Both the position numbers and the translations under genes were made by a program. Under the pieces are notes generated by a model. It was given only the letters and a program-made list of their open reading frames with translations, had not been told where the DNA came from and made no database searches. A stretch of 5,567 bases of DNA from an uncultured Collinsella sp. (GTDB lineage: Bacteria > Actinomycetota > Coriobacteriia > Coriobacteriales > Coriobacteriaceae): positions 1 to 5,567 of the forward strand of contig CABUMU010000119.1 of assembly GCA_902492855.1 (NCBI GenBank), written 5' to 3'. Below are positions 1-5,058 of this stretch, piece after piece; position 1 is the first letter of the stretch, and every line of letters starts with the position of its first letter.

Positions 1-117
1 CGTGCGGAACTTGTAGCGAACAAAGCCAAGCCGACCGACCCTAAGGTTAACTTGACTGATGATAGCAAATACAACAAGCGAGATGCCTGCAACTTGCGGG
101 CATCTCGCTTTATCTAA
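1..117 (+). CDS. Possible 3' end of a plus-strand gene (frame uncertain)
   Basis: Reading from base 1, the first frame stays open to a TAA at 115-117 and gives a lysine-rich, polar tail (for example AELVANKAKPTDPK). The other two frames stop at 14-16 and 42-44. The open frame runs straight through the terminator-like hairpin at 76-110, which argues against real translation there. The true gene could instead end at one of the earlier stops, or lie wholly to the left. No family is recognisable from so short a piece. A minus-strand gene reaching the left edge is unlikely because no start codon with a useful open frame is present. Confidence 0.25.
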   Translation, partial: RAELVANKAKPTDPKVNLTDDSKYNKRDACNLRASRFI

Positions 118-118
118 A
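76..118 (+). terminator. Rho-independent terminator, possibly bidirectional
   Basis: A perfect 12-bp stem pairs 76-87 (AAGCGAGATGCC) with 99-110. The 11-nt middle can extend it by a G-U pair and three further pairs. On the plus strand it is preceded by an A-rich stretch and followed by TTTATCTAAAT, a weak T-tract. On the minus strand the stem is followed by GTTGTATTTG, also T-rich. It could therefore end the gene to the left and also stop transcripts leaving guaB through the element at 167-268. Stem strength is clear; direction is inferred. Confidence 0.7.
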
Positions 119-166
119 TAACGTGGTTGTGAATCAACCGCTAATTGTTACCCACCCAAGCATGGT

Positions 167-268
167 CGGGTTTTCTAAGTGCCGCAGATTGCCGTGAAAG
201 AGGAGCGACGCGTACTTTGGTACGTGAGCGACGGTTTGAACGGCAAGGTGCGGTGCTTAGGAAAGCCG
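167..268. repeat. Long imperfect palindrome (hairpin element) just past guaB
   Basis: Positions 171-194 pair with 241-264: 22 of 24 positions pair, three of them G-U, with two adjacent mismatches. After one further mismatch, CGG at 167-169 pairs with CCG at 266-268, so the arms span 28 positions. The 46-nt interior holds a second hairpin, CGTAC-TTTG-GTACG (211-224), flanked by direct copies of GAGCGACG at 203-210 and 226-233. Neither strand has a T-tract after it, so it is not a classical terminator. It starts 1 nt past the guaB stop and would be the 3' UTR of that transcript. It could be a dispersed palindromic repeat (REP/MITE-like) or a structured RNA; the sequence alone does not decide. 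Confidence 0.6.
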
Positions 269-269
269 C

Positions 270-1781
270 TTAGCGGTAGCTGACGCTCTGCTGGGAGTCC
301 TTGACCACTACGTCGTGGGCGCCGCCTTCGACGATCGAGGTCGAGCTGACCAGCGTCAAGCGTGCCTTTTCCTGGAGCTCGGGGATCGAGAGGGCGCCGC
401 AGTTGCACATCGTGGACTTAACCTTGTAGAGCGTGCCGCCCACGCCGTCCTTGAGGGATCCGGCGTACGGGACGTAGGAGTCGACGCCCTCGACGAAGCT
501 GAGCTTCGCGGCGCCGCCCAGGTCGTAGCGCTGCCAATTGCGAGCACGCGCAGAACCCTCGCCCCAGTACTCCTTCATGTACTGGCCGTTGACGTTGACG
601 CGCTCGGTCGGGCTCTCGTCGAAGCGGGCGAAGTAGCGACCCAGCATCATAAAGTCGGCACCCATGGCAAGGGCGAGCGTCATGTGGTAGTCGTAGACGA
701 TACCGCCGTCGGAGCACACGGGCACGTAGACGCCGGTCTCCTCGTAGTACTCATCGCGGGCGCGGCAGACATCGATCAACGCGGTGGCCTGGCCACGACC
801 GATACCCTTGGTTTCGCGGGTAATGCAGATGGAACCGCCGCCGATACCGACCTTGATGAAGTCGGCGCCGCAATCGGCCAGGAAGCGGAAGCCCTCGGCG
901 TCGACGACGTTACCGGCACCGACCTTGACGTCCTCGCCGTAGTTGGCGCGGATCCACTCGATAGTGCGCTTCTGCCACTCGCTGAAGCCCTCGGAGGAGT
1001 CGATGCACAGAACGTCGGCACCGGCCTCGATGAGCAGCGGCACGCGCTCGGCATAGTCGCGGGTGTTGATACCGGCGCCGACCATGTAGCGCTTGTCGTT
1101 ATCGAGCAGCTCGTTGGGGTTAGTCTTGTGGCTGTCGTAGTCCTTACGGAAGACAATCCCCATGAGGTGATCGTTGTCGTCGACGATGGGCAGTGCGTTG
1201 AGCTTGTTGTCCCAAATGACGTCGTTAGCAACCTTGAGGCTGATGTTCTTGTCGCCCACGATGAGCTGCTCACGCGGGGTCATGAACTCGGAGACCTTCG
1301 TCTGGTGGTCATCGCGACTGGGACGATAGTCACGGCTGGTGACGATGCCCAGGAGCTTACCCTTAGGAGTGCCGTCGTCGGTAACCGGCATGGTGGAGTG
1401 ACCGGTCTTCTCCTTGAGCTCGATGACCTGCTCCATGGTCATGTCGGGGGTCAGCGTAGAATCGGACTGAACGAAACCGGCCTTGTGATCCTTGACGGCC
1501 TTGACCATAGCGGCCTCGGACTCGGCGCTCTGGGAACCGTAAATGAAGGACAGGCCACCCTCGGTAGCGAGCGCGACACCCATGTCGACACCCGAGACGG
1601 ACTGCATGATGGCGGAAACCATGGGAATGTTCAGGGTGATTGCCGGCTTCTCACCGCGCTTAAAGCGGGTCAGCGGCGTCTTAAGAGAGACGTTGTTGGG
1701 GATGCACTGCGAGGACGAATAACCAGGGACCAGCAGATACTCCGAAAACGTGTGGGACTCACCGGGAAAGAACGTAGCCAT
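270..1781 (-). CDS. guaB: IMP dehydrogenase, Tritrichomonas foetus-like type
   Basis: This cytosolic enzyme oxidises IMP to XMP with NAD+, the committed step of guanine nucleotide synthesis. The 503-residue protein has the full family architecture: a TIM barrel interrupted by a CBS pair (Bateman domain, roughly residues 107-225). The active-site loop GGGSICITRE places the catalytic cysteine at 319. The flap carries NWQRYD with Arg418 and Tyr419, the residues that activate water. GAGINTRD (235-242) and CSDGGI (356-361) are further barrel motifs. Length and the positions of Cys319, Arg418 and Tyr419 match the Tritrichomonas foetus enzyme as I remember it, and the loop and flap sequences resemble it far more than the classical bacterial GuaB. 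The ATG is preceded by AGGAG with a 4-nt gap. The stop codon lies in an 11-bp palindrome (266-276). The gene is monocistronic as far as visible; guaA is not next to it. Confidence 0.97.
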   Translation of the reverse strand: MATFFPGESHTFSEYLLVPGYSSSQCIPNNVSLKTPLTRFKRGEKPAITLNIPMVSAIMQSVSGVDMGVALATEGGLSFIYGSQSAESEAAMVKAVKDHKAGFVQSDSTLTPDMTMEQVIELKEKTGHSTMPVTDDGTPKGKLLGIVTSRDYRPSRDDHQTKVSEFMTPREQLIVGDKNISLKVANDVIWDNKLNALPIVDDNDHLMGIVFRKDYDSHKTNPNELLDNDKRYMVGAGINTRDYAERVPLLIEAGADVLCIDSSEGFSEWQKRTIEWIRANYGEDVKVGAGNVVDAEGFRFLADCGADFIKVGIGGGSICITRETKGIGRGQATALIDVCRARDEYYEETGVYVPVCSDGGIVYDYHMTLALAMGADFMMLGRYFARFDESPTERVNVNGQYMKEYWGEGSARARNWQRYDLGGAAKLSFVEGVDSYVPYAGSLKDGVGGTLYKVKSTMCNCGALSIPELQEKARLTLVSSTSIVEGGAHDVVVKDSQQSVSYR

Positions 1782-1785
1782 GTTT

Positions 1786-1790
1786 CTCCT
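1786..1790 (-). promoter_or_regulatory. Ribosome binding site of guaB
   Basis: On the minus strand AGGAG sits 4 nt before the ATG at 1781, within an A-rich context (AAAAAGGAGAAAC). It supports this start; the protein also begins at the expected place for the family. Confidence 0.8.
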
Positions 1791-1804
1791 TTTTCCATGC
1801 GACC

Positions 1805-1851
1805 GGTCGGCTGCAGGCCTCGTAGGACCCAGCCCAACCTTGGGCGCCCAA
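1805..1851 (-). promoter_or_regulatory. Structured guaB leader with competing hairpins
   Basis: On the minus strand, 1839-1805 folds into a stem: GGTT and GGCTG pair with CAGCC and GACC around one bulged G, then an inner GG-CCT/AGG-CC stem closes an ACG loop. Immediately upstream is the perfect 12-bp palindrome TTGGGCGCCCAA (1840-1851). Its GCCCA can instead pair with TGGGC (loop AGGT) inside the first stem, so the two folds exclude each other. There is no T-tract, so a simple attenuator is not indicated. The palindrome could also be a protein operator. It matches no riboswitch class I recognise. Confidence 0.4.
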
Positions 1852-1860
1852 TACTGGGGA

Positions 1861-1889
1861 AGTATCTTAACGCACTTTGACTGCTACAA
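1861..1889 (-). promoter_or_regulatory. Candidate guaB promoter
   Basis: On the minus strand TTGTAG (1889-1884) and GATACT (1866-1861) are separated by 17 nt. They match the sigma-70 consensus at 3/6 and 4/6 positions. Initiation would fall near 1854 and give a leader of about 70 nt containing the hairpins at 1805-1851. The match is weak and is supported mainly by spacing and location. Confidence 0.3.
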
Positions 1890-1890
1890 T
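1882..1890 (+). promoter_or_regulatory. Candidate extended -10 promoter for the ModE-like gene
   Basis: TGCTACAAT is an extended -10 element (TGn followed by TACAAT, 5/6 to consensus). No good -35 lies 17 nt upstream, which is common for extended -10 promoters. It would start transcription near 1897, about 75 nt before the gene at 1975. It overlaps the candidate -35 of guaB on the other strand, so the two promoters would compete or be co-regulated. Confidence 0.35.
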
Positions 1891-1974
1891 GCATGATTTA
1901 AGAAGAGCACACGAGGGTTTGACGCAGGCTTTGCGTTTGCCCAGCAAAAACTTTAGCGGGGAGACGTGGAGCAC

Positions 1975-2319
1975 ATGGAGTACAAGACGACGGCAAAGTT
2001 GGTCATTCAAGCGTGCGACAAAGATCTGCCGGGCGTGTTCGGCCACGGCTGCGTCTTACTGCTGCAAGGTATCGCCCGCGAGCGCTCGCTCAACCGTGCC
2101 GCAAAGAGCATGGGCATGGCGTATTCCAAGGCCTGGCGCATTGTGAACGAAGCCGAAGGTCAGCTGGGCTGCAAACTCATCGAGCGCGACGGCGCCCGCG
2201 GATCCACCCTCACCCCCGCCGGCGAGCGAGCCATAGCGGTCTACGAGGAGCTGCAGACCGACATAAACAAGGTCATTGCCACCAAAGCAAACGACCTCAT
2301 CGCAAGTATTAAAAAGTAG
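1975..2319 (+). CDS. Stand-alone ModE-type winged helix-turn-helix regulator
   Basis: The product is a small (114-residue) DNA-binding protein of the ModE N-terminal/LysR-like winged-helix type. The signature is visible: a hydrophobic stretch (GCVLLLQGIARERSLNRAAK), then the recognition helix around MAYSKAWRIVNEAE, then a wing with LIERDGARGSTLTPAGE. E. coli ModE has the equivalent ISYKSAW and LT-GQRL segments. The C-terminal molybdate-binding TOBE domains of full ModE are absent; only a short helical tail follows, so it is probably a dimeric DNA-binding domain without that sensor. Start choice is uncertain. The ATG at 1975 has GGGGAG (1958-1963) 11 nt upstream and GGAG (1968-1971) 3 nt upstream. 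A GTG at 1966 would add three residues but sits only 2 nt from GGGGAG. The stop overlaps the converging gene by 11 bp. Its targets are unknown; no molybdate transport genes are nearby. Confidence 0.85.
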   Translation: MEYKTTAKLVIQACDKDLPGVFGHGCVLLLQGIARERSLNRAAKSMGMAYSKAWRIVNEAEGQLGCKLIERDGARGSTLTPAGERAIAVYEELQTDINKVIATKANDLIASIKK

Positions 2320-3313
2320 CTAATTTACGAAGGGCGTTGTCTAGGGCGGACGCTACGACCAGGGGGTCGTCGGTGCCGGCGAAGAGGCGGACGGTGCTCC
2401 CCTGCTTGCCGCGTGGGGCCGAAAGGCGCGTCGTTGCGCCGCCAGCCGGCGATGTGCGGAACTCCCCCGGCAAAGCATCAAAGAGATCGCCCGCACTGCG
2501 CTCGATAAGATCAAACTCAGCTGCCGGGCCAAAGCCGTGCTCGAGGATTCCCGTTGCAACCGCATGGTCGGGATGCGAACTCAGCCCGGGATAGCGCACG
2601 TTGCGCACCATCTCGTTGGCGGCCAGATACTCGGCCAGAGCACGGGCGCGGTCGAAGTGTGCCTGCATGCGGGTATCGAGCGAGTCCAGCCCGCGCTCCA
2701 GCACACCAGCCTCGTCAGTAGGCAAATCAAGCTTGCCCAAGCCACAGCCCTCAAACAGGACATGCACGCACTCAGCCGCGGCATCCACACGATGGCGCTT
2801 GAGCTGCGAGCGCGCGACCGATACGGCAACCAACTTGCGTGAAGCGTTACCGGCGCACACACGGTCGAGCGCTTCGAGCGACAGCACGGCACCCAAGCGC
2901 AACGGATCGCAGCCAAAAGCCGACGCCACGGTGTTGTCCACAACCAGCAGCGCATGGGCCTCGCGAGCCGCTCGACCCAGCGCACGAAGATCAGGCACAC
3001 GCAGACCAAACCCGCCGATGGAGTTGACGAACCACCACAGGTGCGGACCCTCAGCGTCAAACGAGCCGGCAAAGCCACCGGACGCCGCAGCAAACGCCTC
3101 GACAGACGGCTCCCCCACCATCACAACATCGCAGCCGTCAAATCCGCTCGCAAACGCATCGGCAAAGTCGTCCGCAAAGGCAACCAGACGATCGCCGGGA
3201 CACACAATCCCCAGCTGCGACAGCGCTACTGGCACATGCGAGGCCGCAAGCAACCGCGCCTCACGCGCGCCGGCCCTTAAAGCCCAGGCCTCTTCTAGCT
3301 GCTGTACATCCAC
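2309..3313 (-). CDS. Divergent Cys/Met-metabolism PLP-fold protein
   Basis: This 334-residue protein belongs to the cystathionine gamma-synthase/beta-lyase fold family (transsulfuration and methionine enzymes). Recognisable parts are LLVVDNT (122-128), whose Asp pairs with the PLP ring nitrogen in relatives, RGLDSLDTRMQAHFDRA (about 207-223), YPGLSSHP (241-248) and STVRLFAGTDD near the C-terminus, with the probable carboxylate-binding Arg309. Much is missing. The N-terminal arm with the YSR-NPT motif is absent, the S-G-M phosphate-binding loop reads AASHVPV, and the S-x-T-K-x-x-G-G-H motif holding the PLP lysine is not present. The nearest candidate, Lys160 in NASRK, lies 34 residues after the Asp instead of 25. 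It is shorter than the usual 380-400 residues. Catalytic activity is doubtful and the substrate unknown. The GTG start is chosen for its ribosome site; ATG 3331 and TTG 3337 lie in a terminator T-tract. Confidence 0.8.
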   Translation of the reverse strand: MDVQQLEEAWALRAGAREARLLAASHVPVALSQLGIVCPGDRLVAFADDFADAFASGFDGCDVVMVGEPSVEAFAAASGGFAGSFDAEGPHLWWFVNSIGGFGLRVPDLRALGRAAREAHALLVVDNTVASAFGCDPLRLGAVLSLEALDRVCAGNASRKLVAVSVARSQLKRHRVDAAAECVHVLFEGCGLGKLDLPTDEAGVLERGLDSLDTRMQAHFDRARALAEYLAANEMVRNVRYPGLSSHPDHAVATGILEHGFGPAAEFDLIERSAGDLFDALPGEFRTSPAGGATTRLSAPRGKQGSTVRLFAGTDDPLVVASALDNALRKLATF

Positions 3314-3322
3314 AAGGCACCG

Positions 3323-3328
3323 CCCCTT
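3323..3328 (-). promoter_or_regulatory. Ribosome binding site deciding the PLP-fold gene start
   Basis: AAGGGG on the minus strand lies 9 nt before the GTG at 3313-3311. The upstream in-frame ATG (3331) and TTG (3337) have no such site and fall in the terminator T-tract, so GTG is preferred. Confidence 0.55.
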
Positions 3329-3329
3329 C

Positions 3330-3371
3330 ATAAACAAAAACCCACGATGCGGGTGTTTCCCGCATCGTGGG
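3330..3371 (-). terminator. Rho-independent terminator of the sucrose operon
   Basis: A perfect 13-bp stem (CCCACGATGCGGG at 3341-3353 with 3359-3371) closes a 5-nt loop. On the minus strand it is followed by TTTTTGTTTAT. It lies 39 nt after the sacA stop codon and is a textbook intrinsic terminator for that gene. Its T-tract ends only about 17 nt before the start of the next gene in the same direction. Confidence 0.92.
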
Positions 3372-3409
3372 CAACGGCTGCAGTATAGCGCCGATATGCG
3401 ACGAATCGC

Positions 3410-4951
3410 TTAGATGTTGAGCGTGTGATATGTCACGCTCGCACCCGGAGCGTCAACGGTCACGCCATAGGCCTCGGGATAGATGCGCGTCGATAACACG
3501 AGCGCGCCATCGTTCACAAACACCTCGACCGACGAGGCATCGCCGACAATACGCACGTTGCGAACCTCGTCGACGGGCTCCCAACGCACGGTGCGACCGC
3601 AGCCGGCAAAAGCGCGACCCTCATCGGTAAATCGCATCTCAAAGCGCGAGGGCAGTTCGCCCTCAGCGAGCACAAACGCCAGCTTCAGCTCGCCATCAAC
3701 GGTCGCGGTAAATGCGCCGTCGACACCGGCGACAACAACGTCAAAGCAGGTATCGCCGGCAACCTCCAACGAGCTCTCCCCCACACGCACCGAGGCATAA
3801 TGGCGCTCGATCTCTCGTGCCGGCTGCTGCAGCACCACGCCGCCGGCACCGGCTGTGAGCTCACGCGGCACCGTCATGCAGTGCTGCCAGCCGCACGCCA
3901 CGGTGGGTGCGTTGCCATAGGTCGGCTCATCGGGCATGCCCATCCAGCCGATCAGAATGTGGCGACCGTCCTCGGCCGTGAACTCCTGCGGGGCATAGAA
4001 GTCAAAACCGGCGTCCCACAGGCGGAACTCGCCCAGCTCATACTCGCCATCGCCATCTGTAATGTCGCCCGTTACAGGCATGTAGCCGGCAGCGTATACG
4101 TTGCCGCGGTCCCAACGACCGCCCTCGAGCCCCTGGGGCGAGAAGGACAGCCACTTCGCCGGTACGCCGTCATCGGCCTCAAGCTCAAGGTATCCCGGGC
4201 ACTCCCACATAAAGCCAAAACGCTCGGGCGTAGACACGCGGCTCTCGAGCTCCCAGCTCAGCATATCGGGCGAGCCATACACCAGGATCTCGCCTACATC
4301 GCGCCCGGCGCCCTCGCCGTGCATCGCGCAAAAACGACTCTCGACATGCGGCCCATCCACGCGACGACGCGCGCCCAGCACCATGTGGTAACGCCCATCA
4401 TCATCGCGCCACACCTTGGGATCACGCACGTGGCAGGTCAGATCGTCGGGATAATCCTCGGACGCCAGCACCACGCGCTTTTGGCTGAACTCCCGACCGG
4501 CAAGGCCATCAACGCTCTCGACATAAACAGTATCGGCGCGGCGGCCGGTATTGATGTAGTCGTATGTGCCATCTGCATCGGAAAGCTTAACGTTGCCTGT
4601 GTACAGCACGCGAATGCGACCGTCCTCGGCAAGCGCGGAACCCGAATACACACCGTGGCAATCGAACGGCTCGTCGGGCAGCAGCGGAGCGCCAACATAG
4701 TCCCACGTCATAAGATCGCGACTCGTCGCATGGCCCCAGGCCTTAACGCCACCCTCAACATCAAACGGCGCATATTGAAAATAAGCGTGGAACACGCCGC
4801 CCGCTTGGCAAAGACCGTTGGGGTCGTTGAGCCAACCCGCCGGCGGCATAATATGGAAGTGCTGGCCATACGCACCATGACCGCACTCAGAGGCAGCGAT
4901 GTCAACAGCGGCAACCAGCTTTGCAAGGTCGCGACCAAGCGCATTAGACAT
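3410..4951 (-). CDS. sacA: Sucrose-6-phosphate hydrolase (GH32 beta-fructofuranosidase)
   Basis: The enzyme hydrolyses sucrose-6-phosphate, delivered by the PTS permease, to glucose-6-phosphate and fructose in the cytoplasm; the gene is also called scrB. The 513-residue protein shows all GH32 marks in order: WLNDPNG (40-46) with the nucleophile Asp43, RDPKVW (176-181) with the transition-state-stabilising Asp177, and ECPG (250-253) with the acid/base Glu250. GWMGMP (335-340) ends the five-bladed propeller. The C-terminal beta-sandwich carries SVEVFVNDG (474-482). There is no signal peptide, as expected for an intracellular enzyme. AGGA lies 7 nt before the ATG. It follows scrA by 107 nt on the same strand and ends at the terminator at 3330-3371, so the two form an operon. 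GH32 also includes enzymes acting on fructo-oligosaccharides; the PTS neighbour makes sucrose-6-phosphate the likely substrate. Confidence 0.95.
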   Translation of the reverse strand: MSNALGRDLAKLVAAVDIAASECGHGAYGQHFHIMPPAGWLNDPNGLCQAGGVFHAYFQYAPFDVEGGVKAWGHATSRDLMTWDYVGAPLLPDEPFDCHGVYSGSALAEDGRIRVLYTGNVKLSDADGTYDYINTGRRADTVYVESVDGLAGREFSQKRVVLASEDYPDDLTCHVRDPKVWRDDDGRYHMVLGARRRVDGPHVESRFCAMHGEGAGRDVGEILVYGSPDMLSWELESRVSTPERFGFMWECPGYLELEADDGVPAKWLSFSPQGLEGGRWDRGNVYAAGYMPVTGDITDGDGEYELGEFRLWDAGFDFYAPQEFTAEDGRHILIGWMGMPDEPTYGNAPTVACGWQHCMTVPRELTAGAGGVVLQQPAREIERHYASVRVGESSLEVAGDTCFDVVVAGVDGAFTATVDGELKLAFVLAEGELPSRFEMRFTDEGRAFAGCGRTVRWEPVDEVRNVRIVGDASSVEVFVNDGALVLSTRIYPEAYGVTVDAPGASVTYHTLNI

Positions 4952-5014
4952 ATCAAAGTCCTAACGGATCGAAAGTTACAAGGCACCAGAGATCGGCGCC
5001 AGATGCTGGAAACA

Positions 5015-5037
5015 CCCGCGAGCATACAGCCCGCGGG
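5015..5037 (-). terminator. Intercistronic hairpin between scrA and sacA, weak terminator
   Basis: A 9-bp stem with one G-U pair joins 5015-5023 and 5029-5037 around the loop TGTAT (minus strand). It is followed by TGTTTCC, a poor T-tract. It may act as a partial terminator or a processing/stability site that sets different levels of permease and hydrolase. No clear promoter is seen between it and the sacA start, so sacA probably relies on read-through. Confidence 0.45.
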
Positions 5038-5058
5038 CATTCCCTTAATCAAAAGCTC

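Noticed and set aside
123..141. Small hairpin GGTTG-TGAAT-CAACC as a terminator or RNA gene
   Set aside because: It has five pairs plus one wobble and one further pair, with no T-tract; too weak to interpret.
118..269. tRNA or small protein gene between the left terminator and guaB
   Set aside because: There is no cloverleaf with a T-loop (GTTCGA-type) sequence, and no open frame with a ribosome site; the palindromic element accounts for most of the stretch.
1782..1854. Purine riboswitch in the guaB leader
   Set aside because: The leader is only about 70 nt, has no three-way junction with the conserved purine-riboswitch core and has no terminator; only generic stems are seen.
315..1880. Long plus-strand open frame (521 codons) opposite guaB
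   Set aside because: It is a shadow of guaB: high-GC codon bias keeps the antisense frame open. The protein is low-complexity (Val/Ala/Gly/Asp-rich) with no recognisable domain, while the minus strand gives a textbook IMPDH.
3329..3337. ATG (3331) or TTG (3337) as start of the PLP-fold gene
   Set aside because: Both lie in the T-tract of the terminator and lack a ribosome site; AAGGGG at 3328-3323 points to the GTG at 3313.
2601..3413. 270-codon plus-strand open frame opposite the PLP-fold gene
   Set aside because: It is Ser/Arg/Thr-rich with no family signature and runs through the terminator at 3341-3371. The minus-strand frame shows real family motifs.
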